Source: Oscillospiraceae bacterium
GTDB taxonomy: Bacteria; Bacillota; Clostridia; Oscillospirales; Oscillospiraceae
Reading direction: 5' to 3'
Assembly (NCBI GenBank): GCA_902778665.1
Contig: CACYYN010000033.1
Span: 16,698 to 80,697, forward strand
Length of the DNA stretch: 64,000 bases
In this document: positions 51,944 to 62,872 of the stretch, piece by piece
Numbering within the stretch: position 1 is the first letter of the stretch
How the letters are laid out: the number at the start of each line of letters is the position of its first letter
Program-made: the position numbers and the translations under genes
The notes under the pieces: model-generated
What the model saw: only the letters and a program-made list of their open reading frames with translations
The model's database searches: none
What the model was told of the DNA's origin: nothing

Positions 51944-54900
51944 TCAATAGATCATGCAGCCGTTTCTGCCGGCTTCCTTGACCCGATAAAGGGCAGTGTC
52001 GGCATCGGAAAAGATATCTCCCGACGGATTATCACGGTCTGAAAATGCGACGCCGACGCTCAGAGAAACCGGCGGCAGGTCATCCTTGGGATGCTGCAGC
52101 AGGTCATTGGCATGGGCGATTTTGTTCAGCACCAGCTGACGCATAGAACTGTTGGATCGCGTCATGACAACGACAAATTCATCCCCGCCGAAACGGCAGA
52201 TAATATCCACCGAGCGGAAGTTCTGCTGCAGGATCTCTGCAACCCGCTTCAGCACCCGGTCACCGACCGCATGGCCGTAGGTATCGTTGATCTGCTTGAA
52301 ATAATCCACGTCCACGATGATCAGTGCCATATGCGCAGTGTCCACGGTTTTCATCAGAAGGTCGTAGGCACCACGGTTCAGCAGGCCTGTCAGGGCGTCA
52401 TGGGATGCCTCATGGCTGAGCCTTTCTTTCGCGTCTTTATTCTCCCGGAGGATCGCATTATAGGTCTCCGTGACAAAACGGAGCTCTTCTGCTCCCGTAG
52501 GCGGAATCTCCTCTTCCGCCTTCATCTTTTCCACCATGATGGAGAGAGGTCTTCGAATCTGTCCCCGGATGATCGCCACAAAGCCGGTCACAATGAGGAG
52601 GATGAGAATCGTCATCGCCGTCTGGATGTGGACCAGAAGAGACATCTTTGAGGACGCCGCTTCCAGTTCCTGGCTGGAGGAACGAATCAGAGACTGGGTG
52701 CAGAGCGCAACATTTTCCCGGATCCGGTCTTTATAATGCATGTAGTCATTGTCAAAGACCAGATTCTCGCTCTTTGCTCTGAGCTCCTCTTTCGTAAGCG
52801 CTTTCTCCTCGGGGGCGAGCGAAACGGAAAGGACCTCATCCGGTATTCTGCTCCGGTCGTAGTCCCCCGTCTCAAGCACGAGGCGCATGGCATGATATTC
52901 CGTATCGATCAGATCGTTGGACAGCTGCAGGGCCGTGTTCAGGCTCTGCAAAGCCGTGCTGTCCTTCCCTTCCAGGAGCAGCTCGAGATTTTCCACTGCG
53001 TGGTCTCTCCGTTTGGTCACGTTGACCTCCTCGAAGAAGTCCTCCAGATAGCTGATCTCACCCGTAACCACGAAGCACCGGACACGGTCGGTCAGATAAT
53101 CGGAGCCGGACTCCATATCGGAAGCCGCAAACTGGGCAGCGATATACCGGTCACTCGCCTGTTCCATTCTGCGATATCCGTTCGTAACGGAAATGTCTGA
53201 GACAAACAGGGCAACCGCAGCAAGAAACGCCATGATGGAAAAGAAAATGTTGGCTGTGCGAAGCTGAAGACCGCCTCCTGAACGGGACTGCACCCGTCCT
53301 TTCATAAAATCCTTCTTTTTAAAATCGGATTCCTTCGGTTCATCTGCTCCTGCTGTTTGCTTCCCCTCCTTTTCAGAGGCAGAAACCTGATTTGCTATAG
53401 CCTGTACCCGGGCAGCCTTCTTTATGTTCTCTATCTTCTCTACTTCTTTCCGCTGCATGATGAACGGCTCAAAGTCTTTTGCAGGAACCGGTTTTGAGAA
53501 GAAATACCCCTGAATATATTCACAGCCCAGGCTTTTCAGTGCGTCCATCTGCTCTTCATTTTCCACACCTTCCGCTATCACGGGCACATTGAGGTAACCG
53601 GCAATCTGGAGGATAACCTCCATCATGTGGGTGCTTCCGCCCTCCCGAAATGCCATATGGACAAACTTCATATCCAGCTTCAGGGCATCAATCGGCAGAG
53701 AGGAGATCATATTCAGCGAGGAGTAGCCCGTGCCGAAGTCATCCATTTCAATATGGAAGCCCAGTGCCCGAAGCTGCTGTGCCACGTCTATGATCTGCTG
53801 GGAATCCTCCGTATAGGCAGACTCCGTAATTTCCAGCACCAGGTCGGCAGGTGCAAGAGCGTTTTCCGAAAGGATCGCTTTCAGGGTTCCGATCAGGTTC
53901 GGATCATACAGGTCGATGCGTGAAACGTTGACGGATACCGGAATCGAGAAGCCGTAAAGCTCCTTCCAATGGCGGATCTGGGCAGCCGCTTCCCGCCAGA
54001 CAAATTCATCCAGCCTCTGGATCAGGCCGTTTTCCTCAAAGAGAGGGATAAACGTCCCCGGGCTCACCATGCCGAGCTTCGGATGATTCCATCGAACCAG
54101 CGCTTCAGCACTTGCAAGAACGGGCGGCTCTCTTGTCACATCAAATTTCGGCTGGTAATAGACGACAAACTGCTTTTCTCCGACGGCTGCAGGAAAGTCC
54201 TCAATCAGCTGCTCATTTAAAATCTGCTTCTCATGCAGCGCCTCATCATAGAAGCCGATGGTGTTGGTGAAACTCCCCTTGACGGTATCGGCGGCCATTT
54301 TTGCCCGGTCGAATCTGCGCTCGATATCAATGCCCTTATCCACATCGGAATAAATCCCCATACGGAGCCGGACACGGTTATTGGCCAGCTCCTCTCCGGC
54401 AAGCCCGACGGAGGCGTTTTCCAGGATCTCCTTATAATCCGTGCGGTGGGGGCAGTAGACCATAAAAGTGTCCGCCTCGCGACGGGAGACAATCCCTCCG
54501 GATTCCTGCACGATCTCACGGAGTTTTTCTCCGATTCTCCGGAGGACCTGATCGCCGTATCCCTTTCCGTAGCGCTCGTTGAGCATGCGGAAGTGGTTTA
54601 CATCCACCATCACGGCATCCGTTGCCGTGTCTTTATGGAACTGGTCAAACTGCTCAGCATAGCGGAAGAAGAATTCCTTGTTGTAAAGGCCGGTCAGCAG
54701 GTCTCTCTCGGTCGATTCCAGCGTCTCTCTGTCTTCATGAAACTGAATGGTTCGCTCCACTCTCGCGAGAATAACGCCGGCGGCGGGATAGGGCTTCGGG
54801 ATAAAATCAGCCGCACCCAGCTTCAGACTCTCGATCTCCGCCTCCTGTTCGGAAGTGAGCACGATAATGGGAATGGCGGCGAGAGATGCATCCTCCCGGA

Positions 54901-55141
54901 CGGCTTTCAGAACCTCCGTGCCGGATTTTACGGGCATCAGCAGATCCAGCAGCACAAGAGACAGTGTTTCTCTGTGCTCACGCATCATCCGCAGGGCTTC
55001 CGCCCCGTCATTGGCAAAGATCACCTCATAGTCCGCTTTCAGGATTGTGCCGAGGATCTCCCGGTTGATGAGTTCATCATCTGCTACCAGGATAAGCCGT
55101 TTTCCGTTGGTTGAATGGAATTTTAAATGACTGTTCGGCAT
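51944..55141 (-). CDS. Response regulator fused to a membrane diguanylate cyclase
   Basis: 1065 residues. Residues 1-560 match the regulator at 45991-48213: receiver with phospho-Asp in LLDLLMPVKSG, a dead GGDEF fold (RREADTF near 220), and a complete EAL domain (AEALVRW near 344, NVSRID, DDFGTGYSS, AEGVEN). A charged linker (about 560-620) leads to a membrane span at about 627-649 (IFFSIMAFLAAVALFVSDI), an extracytoplasmic four-helix-like sensor (650-830), a second span at 833-857 and, after a HAMP-like stretch, a canonical GGDEF domain with FGGDEF near 982. So one chain can both make and break cyclic di-GMP. GAGGGAAGACGCT precedes ATG. Confidence 0.92.
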   Translation of the reverse strand: MPNSHLKFHSTNGKRLILVADDELINREILGTILKADYEVIFANDGAEALRMMREHRETLSLVLLDLLMPVKSGTEVLKAVREDASLAAIPIIVLTSEQEAEIESLKLGAADFIPKPYPAAGVILARVERTIQFHEDRETLESTERDLLTGLYNKEFFFRYAEQFDQFHKDTATDAVMVDVNHFRMLNERYGKGYGDQVLRRIGEKLREIVQESGGIVSRREADTFMVYCPHRTDYKEILENASVGLAGEELANNRVRLRMGIYSDVDKGIDIERRFDRAKMAADTVKGSFTNTIGFYDEALHEKQILNEQLIEDFPAAVGEKQFVVYYQPKFDVTREPPVLASAEALVRWNHPKLGMVSPGTFIPLFEENGLIQRLDEFVWREAAAQIRHWKELYGFSIPVSVNVSRIDLYDPNLIGTLKAILSENALAPADLVLEITESAYTEDSQQIIDVAQQLRALGFHIEMDDFGTGYSSLNMISSLPIDALKLDMKFVHMAFREGGSTHMMEVILQIAGYLNVPVIAEGVENEEQMDALKSLGCEYIQGYFFSKPVPAKDFEPFIMQRKEVEKIENIKKAARVQAIANQVSASEKEGKQTAGADEPKESDFKKKDFMKGRVQSRSGGGLQLRTANIFFSIMAFLAAVALFVSDISVTNGYRRMEQASDRYIAAQFAASDMESGSDYLTDRVRCFVVTGEISYLEDFFEEVNVTKRRDHAVENLELLLEGKDSTALQSLNTALQLSNDLIDTEYHAMRLVLETGDYDRSRIPDEVLSVSLAPEEKALTKEELRAKSENLVFDNDYMHYKDRIRENVALCTQSLIRSSSQELEAASSKMSLLVHIQTAMTILILLIVTGFVAIIRGQIRRPLSIMVEKMKAEEEIPPTGAEELRFVTETYNAILRENKDAKERLSHEASHDALTGLLNRGAYDLLMKTVDTAHMALIIVDVDYFKQINDTYGHAVGDRVLKRVAEILQQNFRSVDIICRFGGDEFVVVMTRSNSSMRQLVLNKIAHANDLLQHPKDDLPPVSLSVGVAFSDRDNPSGDIFSDADTALYRVKEAGRNGCMIY

Positions 55142-55179
55142 AGCGTCTTCCCTCTTTTTTTCGAGTATAACGGTTTTTC

Positions 55180-57429
55180 TTACGTCTTGTCGTCAAGCAG
55201 ACTCATCTGCTGCTCTCCCCTGTCCTCAGGTTTCAGGATTGCCCCTGCGGCAGGAATCGTCTTCACACGATAGCGGGAAACATTTTCAACTTTCTTTTCT
55301 TCCAGAAGAGATGCATCTTCCAGCTTCTTCTGCTTTTTCAGGGTCATCACACCCACGCCCTGGGTGGATTTGCTGGTCTTCGTGGCAAGGAGTGATGAAT
55401 GGAAGATCAGCATTCTTCCATCGCTTGAGGTACAGGTGATGTTGGTTTCCTCCTGCAGGAGGATTGCCGAGACAAGCGGGCTCTTGTCTGAGAAAGCGTT
55501 GATCAGCTTCTTGCGGTTGGTCTTGGTGGCATATGCGCTGAGAGCAATTCTTGCAGCCTTTCCGTTTTCAAAGAAGAGGATAATATCCTTATTATAATCT
55601 CCCGGATCCATCACCGTGAGAACCTTCTCCCCCTCATCCATGCTGAGCTTCGTGGCCAGATAGGTACCGAGAGCTGAGGCCTTGGTGTCATCAAAGTCAG
55701 ACAGCTTTGCCTTATAAACCTGCTGGCGGTCTGTAAAGACAAGCAGGTCGTGGCTGTTCATCGCCTCAAAGCTCAGCCGCAGAGAATCATTTTCCTTGAA
55801 CTTCTGTTCTCCGCTCATTCGCAGCGACTGGGCCGTGATCTTCTTCAGGTACCCCTCTTTCGAGAGGAAGACGGTAACCGGATAGTCGTTGACCGGCTCC
55901 TCCTCCGGAGTCTCGGGGATCTCACTGGCATAGACCAGGTCGGTTTTCCGGGGCGTCTTATACTTCTCATTGATTTTTTCCAGTTCCCCGATGATCACCG
56001 CTTTGACTTTGCGGCGGTTGTTGAGTGTCGCCTCCAGATCGGCAATGTCTTTCTCCAGATCGGAGGTCTCAGCCGTCCGTTTGAGAATATACTCCCGGTT
56101 GATGTTTCTGAGGCGGATATCTGCAACGTAATTGGCCTGGATCTCATCAATGCCGAAGCCCATCATCAGGTTCGGCACCACATCACTCTCCTGCTCCGTG
56201 TTCCGGATGATGGAGATGGCCTTGTCGATGTCCAGCAGGATCCGCTCCAGACCTTTCAGGAGATGGAGCTTCTCCTTCTTTTTCTGCAGGTCAAAGTAGA
56301 TCCGGCGCTTGGTGGATTCAATTCTCCAGGCGGTCCACTCCTCCAGAATCTCACGCACGCCCATCACCCTCGGGCTGCCCGCCACAAGGATATTGAAGTT
56401 GCAGGAGAAGGTATCCTGCAGGGTCGTCATGCGAAAGAGCTTCTGCATCAGCTTTTCCGGGTCAGTGCCCCGTTTCAGGTCAATGGCAATGCGAAGGCCG
56501 TTCAGATCCGTTTCATCGCGGATATCATTGATTTCGCGAACCTTGCCCTGCTTGCTCAGATCCACGATTTTATCGATGATGATATCCGTGGTGGTGGTAT
56601 ACGGGATCTGATAGACCTCTATGATATTATCCTTCGGAACATAACGCCATTTTGCCCTGATCTTGAAGCCGCCGCGACCGGTACGGTAGATATTCTCCAT
56701 CTCCTCCCGGTCAAAGATGATCTCTCCGCCGGTGGAAAAATCCGGTGCGGGGAGGGTTTCAAACAGATCACACTCCGGATCCCGGAGATACGCAATCGCC
56801 GTGGAGCAGACCTCATTCAGGTTAAAACCGCAGATCTCACTCGCCATACCTACCGCAATGCCGGAATTGGCAGAAACCAGCACATTCGGGAATGCTGTGG
56901 GCAGAAGAGAGGGTTCCTTCTGGGTTCCGTCATAGCTGTCCACCATGTCCACGGTGTCCTTGTCGATATCCCGGAAGATCTCATTGCAGATCGGTGCCAG
57001 CCGAGCCTCGGTATATCGGGAGGCTGCATAGCTCATATCCCGGGAATAGACCTTGCCGAAATTTCCCTTAGAATCCACAAAAGGCGTGAGCAGGGCATCA
57101 TGCCCGGCGGAAAGCCTCACCATGGTGTCATAGATGGCTGCATCCCCGTGGGGATTTAAGCGCATGGTCTGGCCGACGATGTTGGCACTTTTCTGCCGTG
57201 GCCCGTTCAGAAGACCCATTTTATACATGGTGTAAAGCAGCTTTCTGTGGGACGGCTTGAACCCGTCAATCTCCGGAATCGCACGGGAGACAATCACGCT
57301 CATGGCGTAGGGCATGTAATTGGTTTCCAGCGTCTCGGTGATGGGCTGCTCCAGCACCTCGGAATGGAGGCCGATCACATTGGGATTATCAAACTTCTTC
57401 TTTTCGTTTTCCTGTTTCTTTTTTGCCAT
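55180..57429 (-). CDS. parC: DNA topoisomerase IV subunit A (ParC)
   Basis: 749-residue breakage-reunion subunit that decatenates chromosomes. The DNA-gate domain starts near residue 30 (YAMSVIVSRAIPEIDGFKPS); the catalytic Tyr is in YAASRYTEARL near 132, and the quinolone-determining region around HGDAAIYDTM near 94. IAVGMASEICGFN near 192 is the conserved GxGxA-like segment. The C-terminal part (about 500-749) is a short beta-pinwheel without the GyrA box, which favours ParC over GyrA. Downstream of parE by 13 bases in one operon. Confidence 0.88.
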   Translation of the reverse strand: MAKKKQENEKKKFDNPNVIGLHSEVLEQPITETLETNYMPYAMSVIVSRAIPEIDGFKPSHRKLLYTMYKMGLLNGPRQKSANIVGQTMRLNPHGDAAIYDTMVRLSAGHDALLTPFVDSKGNFGKVYSRDMSYAASRYTEARLAPICNEIFRDIDKDTVDMVDSYDGTQKEPSLLPTAFPNVLVSANSGIAVGMASEICGFNLNEVCSTAIAYLRDPECDLFETLPAPDFSTGGEIIFDREEMENIYRTGRGGFKIRAKWRYVPKDNIIEVYQIPYTTTTDIIIDKIVDLSKQGKVREINDIRDETDLNGLRIAIDLKRGTDPEKLMQKLFRMTTLQDTFSCNFNILVAGSPRVMGVREILEEWTAWRIESTKRRIYFDLQKKKEKLHLLKGLERILLDIDKAISIIRNTEQESDVVPNLMMGFGIDEIQANYVADIRLRNINREYILKRTAETSDLEKDIADLEATLNNRRKVKAVIIGELEKINEKYKTPRKTDLVYASEIPETPEEEPVNDYPVTVFLSKEGYLKKITAQSLRMSGEQKFKENDSLRLSFEAMNSHDLLVFTDRQQVYKAKLSDFDDTKASALGTYLATKLSMDEGEKVLTVMDPGDYNKDIILFFENGKAARIALSAYATKTNRKKLINAFSDKSPLVSAILLQEETNITCTSSDGRMLIFHSSLLATKTSKSTQGVGVMTLKKQKKLEDASLLEEKKVENVSRYRVKTIPAAGAILKPEDRGEQQMSLLDDKT

Positions 57430-57442
57430 GGTTTGCTATACC

Positions 57443-59437
57443 TCAAGATACATCCAGCATATCCAGATACTGTGCCCCACAGGTTGCGATATGCTGCTTT
57501 CTTCCTTCCAGATTGTCCCCCAGCAGGAGCTCGAAGACCTCTGCCATTTTTTCCGCATCCTCCGGAAGGACTTTGATCAGTCTTCTCGTCTCCGGGTTCA
57601 TGGTGGTCATCCACATCATGTCCGGGTCATTTTCTCCCAGACCTTTGCTGCGGTTGATGGTGCACTTTGCCCCGTTCAGGCTCTCCAGAATTTCCGCCTT
57701 CTCCCGGTCGGAATAGGCGAAATAGGTTTTGTCCTTGCATTCAATCTCATAGAGAGGTGACTCCGCAATATATACGTAACCCTCTTTTATCAGCGTAGGC
57801 ACCAGTCGGTAGAGCATGGTGAGAATCAGCGTGCGGATCTGGAACCCGTCCACATCTGCATCAGTGCAGATGATTACCTTATTCCAACGGAGATTGTTCA
57901 GATCAAAGGTGCTGAGATCCTTGCTGTGCTTGTCCTTCACTTCAACCCCACAGCCCAGAACCTTCAGCAGGTCCGTGATAATCTCGCTCTTGAATATTCT
58001 CACATAATCCGCCTTCAGGCAGTTCAGGATCTTCCCACGGACGGGCATAACACCCTGGAACTCTGCATCCCGGCTCTGCCGGCAAGCACCCGCTGCGGAA
58101 TCTCCTTCCACGATATAGACTTCCCGGCGGCCTGTGTCTTTTGACCGGCAGTCAATAAACTTCTGCACACGGTTCGCCATATCAATTTTCTGCTGAAGAT
58201 TGTTCTTGATATTCTGGCGCGCCTTCTCTGCATGCTCACGACTGCGTTTGTTCACCAGCACCTGGTCCGCGATCCGATCTGCCTCCGGCTTATTTTCAAT
58301 AAAGTAGACTTCCAGCTGGGCCTTAAAAAACTCCGTCATCGCCTGCTGGATAAACCGATTGTTAATGGCTTTCTTCGTCTGGTTTTCGTAGGAAGTCTGG
58401 GTGGAAAAGCAGTTTGTCACCAGGATCAGACAATCCTGAATATCCTGCCATTTGACAGAGCTCTCATTTTTGGTATACTTGCTCTGCTGCTTGATATAAT
58501 TATCGATGGCAGATGTGAATGCGCTTCTCGCAGCTTTTTCAGGAGAACCTCCGTTCTCTAGCCAGGAGGAATTGTGATAGTACTCCTGAATCTGCGTATC
58601 CTTGGAAAAGCAGAAGCAGGCGGAAATTTTCACTTTATAATCCGGCAGGTCATCCCTGTCCCGTCCTTTGCGCTCAGCAGAAATCATCACCGGCAGGGTC
58701 AGCGGGTTCTCGCCCGCAAACTCCCTGACATAGTCTTCTATTCCGTTGGCATAGAGATATTCCTTTGTTTCAAACCTGCTGCCCTTCTGAACCCGGAGGC
58801 GGAAAGTAACCCCCGCATTCACCACAGCCTGTTTATGGAGCATCTCCTCAAAATACTCCACCGGTATGTCGATATCGGTGAACACCTCGAGATCGGGCCG
58901 CCAGCGGATGGTGGTGCCGGTCTTTTTGCGGTCGGCGGGCTCAATCGTCAGCTCCTTGCCCTTCTTCCCGCAGACCTTGCCCTTTTTAAAATGAAGGGAA
59001 TACTTCTTCTCGTCACGCCATACCGTCACGTCCATATATTCGGAGGCGTACTGCGTCGCACAGGACCCGAGGCCGTTGGTGCCCAGGGAATAGTCATAGT
59101 CTCCGCCTTCATTGTTTTTATATTTGCCCCCGGCGTACAGCTCGCAGAAGACCAGCTCCCAGTTCCAGCGTTTCTCGTTGGGGTTCCAGTCCATGGGGCA
59201 GCCCCGCCCGAAGTCCTCCACTTCAATGGATTTATCCTCAAAATAGGTCAGGGTCACGAGGCTGCCGTGCCCCTCCCTCGCCTCGTCAATCGCGTTGGAG
59301 AGAATTTCAAACGCGGCGTGCTCGCAGCCCTCCAGGCCGTCCGACCCGAAGATGACCGCCGGCTTCTGCCGGACACGCTGCTCATCCTTCAGCAGCTGTA
59401 TGCTCTCATTTCCGTATTGCGTGGTTGTGTTTGCCAT
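57443..59437 (-). CDS. parE: DNA topoisomerase IV subunit B (ParE)
   Basis: 664-residue ATPase subunit. The GHKL ATP site has EILSNAIDEAREG near residue 43, EDFGRGCPMDW near 72 and GTNGLGSCATQYAS near 118. The TOPRIM part has EGDSAAGACRQSRDAEF near 454, where classical GyrB has EGDSAGG, and CTDADVDGFQIRTLIL near 520. This wording matches the topoisomerase IV B-like subunits of some Clostridia. Followed by parC with 13 bases between, as expected for a parEC operon. Confidence 0.88.
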   Translation of the reverse strand: MANTTTQYGNESIQLLKDEQRVRQKPAVIFGSDGLEGCEHAAFEILSNAIDEAREGHGSLVTLTYFEDKSIEVEDFGRGCPMDWNPNEKRWNWELVFCELYAGGKYKNNEGGDYDYSLGTNGLGSCATQYASEYMDVTVWRDEKKYSLHFKKGKVCGKKGKELTIEPADRKKTGTTIRWRPDLEVFTDIDIPVEYFEEMLHKQAVVNAGVTFRLRVQKGSRFETKEYLYANGIEDYVREFAGENPLTLPVMISAERKGRDRDDLPDYKVKISACFCFSKDTQIQEYYHNSSWLENGGSPEKAARSAFTSAIDNYIKQQSKYTKNESSVKWQDIQDCLILVTNCFSTQTSYENQTKKAINNRFIQQAMTEFFKAQLEVYFIENKPEADRIADQVLVNKRSREHAEKARQNIKNNLQQKIDMANRVQKFIDCRSKDTGRREVYIVEGDSAAGACRQSRDAEFQGVMPVRGKILNCLKADYVRIFKSEIITDLLKVLGCGVEVKDKHSKDLSTFDLNNLRWNKVIICTDADVDGFQIRTLILTMLYRLVPTLIKEGYVYIAESPLYEIECKDKTYFAYSDREKAEILESLNGAKCTINRSKGLGENDPDMMWMTTMNPETRRLIKVLPEDAEKMAEVFELLLGDNLEGRKQHIATCGAQYLDMLDVS

Positions 59438-59618
59438 TAATATGGTGCTCCTTATCGGGCGAATCTCTCTTTATCCGCCTATGTGTATATATTTTCAGTT
59501 TAGTATACCATATTCTGATAATTTTTCAAGTAAAAGGTTGCGTATACTTTTATTTACATAATATTGTTTCATTCTTTTATCTATTACTTTCTCTCATATA
59601 TAAATGCTAAATTAACAT

Positions 59619-61032
<1,414 letters not shown>

Positions 61033-61054
61033 TTTCTCCTATTAGTTTTTGCAC

Positions 61055-61087
61055 GGCCTCCGATATTTCGGAGGCCGCTTTTTCTTT
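61055..61087 (+). terminator. Terminator of gdhA
   Basis: GGCCTCCGA (61055-61063) pairs with TCGGAGGCC (61068-61076), followed by GCTTTTTCTTT. Confidence 0.9.
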
Positions 61088-61174
61088 ATTCCGGAGGCAG
61101 CTTTTCATTTGATTCCGTATGCTATTTTTCTTCGGCTTTTCTCTTCCTGAGCGCCCCTATCATTCGATTTCCGC

Positions 61175-61204
61175 TTGTCTCTCTCTGTCATTCCGTGATA
61201 CAAT
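61175..61204 (+). promoter_or_regulatory. Promoter of the 61235 gene
   Basis: TTGTCT (61175-61180), 18-base spacer, TACAAT (61199-61204) with a TG element just before it. Confidence 0.55.
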
Positions 61205-61234
61205 ATGCCTACTTAATTTCAGGAGGTTGAACCT

Positions 61235-61657
61235 TTGAAAATATACATTGCTGCACCGCTCTTTAATGAAGCCGAGCGTTCTTTCAATGCCCACATTGCC
61301 GATATTCTGGAATCTTGCGGGCATGAGGTTTTTCTGCCGCAAAAGGCAGGCGGATGTGTAGCCGACCTGCCTGATCTCATCGATGGAATGGAAAAGAGAA
61401 AGTATCTGTTCCGGCTGGATTGTGCCCATATGGACTGGTGTGATACCCTTCTCTTCCTCTTTGACGGGCGTGTTCCCGATGAGGGAGCCTGTTTTGAGCT
61501 GGGTTACTGCTATGCCAAGGGCAAACGTTGCATCGGCTATAAAACCGATGCCCGAAGCTTCATAGACGGCTATGACAATGTAATGCTCCACGGTGCTCCC
61601 GAGATTGTTCTTCGGAATGAGGATGAGCTTTCATCTTTCTTCCGCAGCAACCCATAA
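61235..61657 (+). CDS. Nucleoside 2-deoxyribosyltransferase-like protein
   Basis: A 140-residue protein of the nucleoside 2-deoxyribosyltransferase superfamily: KIYIAAPLFNEAERSFN at the start, then a short middle with CDTLLFLFDGRVPDEGACFELGYC, whose DGxxxDxGxxxExG form is the active-site signature (nucleophilic Glu). It would move deoxyribose between bases in nucleotide salvage, or hydrolyse deoxynucleotides. The start codon is TTG, with AGGAGG eight bases upstream and no nearby ATG. 28 bases before the radical SAM gene. Confidence 0.85.
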   Translation: MKIYIAAPLFNEAERSFNAHIADILESCGHEVFLPQKAGGCVADLPDLIDGMEKRKYLFRLDCAHMDWCDTLLFLFDGRVPDEGACFELGYCYAKGKRCIGYKTDARSFIDGYDNVMLHGAPEIVLRNEDELSSFFRSNP

Positions 61658-61685
61658 CCGCCTGCCTCTCTGATCTTTCAAAATT

Positions 61686-62624
61686 ATGATGTCACGCTAT
61701 CGCAGCATCAATTCCTATCTACGGGAACAATTCGGCGAAAAGGTATACAAGCTTTCCCTGGACGGTGGCTTCACCTGTCCGACCAGAGACGGCACAAAGG
61801 GAACTCGTGGATGTATTTTCTGCTCCGGCGGAAGCGGTGAATTTTCCATTCCGGTAGAAAATGATGTATATCAGGCCATTGAAACAGCGAAGTCTCTCGT
61901 TGCAGGCAAAGGAGCAAAAAAATATATCGCATATTTTCAGAGCTATACCGGAACCTATGCACCTGTCGAACGGCTTCGATATCTCTATACGGAAACGATC
62001 CGTCACCCTGAAATCGTCGCTTTATCCATCGCTACCAGGCCGGACTGCATCAGCGATGAAGTCCTTTCTCTTCTCTCTGAACTGAACAAGATAAAACCTG
62101 TCTGGGTTGAACTGGGCCTGCAGACCATTCATCCTCAGACTGCCGAATATATACGTCGCGGATATCCTTTATCAGACTATGACAAAGCCGTACAAGATCT
62201 CTCGGAGATCGGCATCAATGTAATCGTGCACATGATTATCGGTCTTCCCGGCGAAACTCCGGAAATGATGGTTGAGACTGCCCGCTATATCGGGCAGAGC
62301 GGAGCCGACGGTATTAAATTTCAGCTTCTTCATGTGTTAAAAAACACCGACCTTGCTGATGACTATCTCTCAGGCCTCTTTCACACTTTATCTCTTGACA
62401 ATTATATCTCTGTTCTTGAACAATGTATTGAGCAGATTCCTCCCTCTATGGTAATTCATCGCCTTACAGGAGACGGTGCAAAGCGTGATTTGCTAGCCCC
62501 CCTTTGGAGTGCTGACAAGAAACATGTTCTCAACGCAATTCAATGTTCATTTGTAAGGGACAATATCATTCAGGGCAGCAAATATTCATATAATCGTTTT
62601 TCTGCAATCTTTCACAGTATATGA
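61686..62624 (+). CDS. Radical SAM protein, TIGR01212 (YhcC-like) family
   Basis: 312 residues. The radical SAM cluster is in the family's special form CPTRDGTKGTRGCIFC (residues ~30-45), with CxxC at its end. The barrel has IAYFQSYTGTYAP near 79, SIATRPDC near 118, VELGLQTIHPQTAEYIRRGY near 141 and HMIIGLPGE near 180. The substrate of the family is not known to me. The ATG has no clear ribosome binding site, so translation may depend on the gene upstream. Its stop codon lies inside the terminator stem. Confidence 0.88.
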   Translation: MMSRYRSINSYLREQFGEKVYKLSLDGGFTCPTRDGTKGTRGCIFCSGGSGEFSIPVENDVYQAIETAKSLVAGKGAKKYIAYFQSYTGTYAPVERLRYLYTETIRHPEIVALSIATRPDCISDEVLSLLSELNKIKPVWVELGLQTIHPQTAEYIRRGYPLSDYDKAVQDLSEIGINVIVHMIIGLPGETPEMMVETARYIGQSGADGIKFQLLHVLKNTDLADDYLSGLFHTLSLDNYISVLEQCIEQIPPSMVIHRLTGDGAKRDLLAPLWSADKKHVLNAIQCSFVRDNIIQGSKYSYNRFSAIFHSI

Positions 62625-62656
62625 CATTTTAATTTGTCATATACTGTTTTTCTTTT
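62614..62656 (+). terminator. Terminator overlapping the radical SAM stop codon
   Basis: ACAGTATATGACA (62614-62626) pairs perfectly with TGTCATATACTGT (62635-62647), followed by TTTTCTTTTT. The TGA stop at 62622-62624 is within the left arm. Confidence 0.9.
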
Positions 62657-62872
62657 TGTCAGTTGCTCTTTTCATGATTCCTTCTATATAAATTCAACTT
62701 TTCTTACCGTTTCACAAAAACACTATTTTCTGATTTTTTTCTCTGTATTTCAGGGCTTCTATCCTCTGTTTTTTCGGGCTCTTTCTTTTTCCTGTCTTTT
62801 TTATTCTTATTTGATCACTTTTTCCATTAATTTTCCCTTTTAACGGGCTCTTTCCATTTCGAGTTTGCATAC

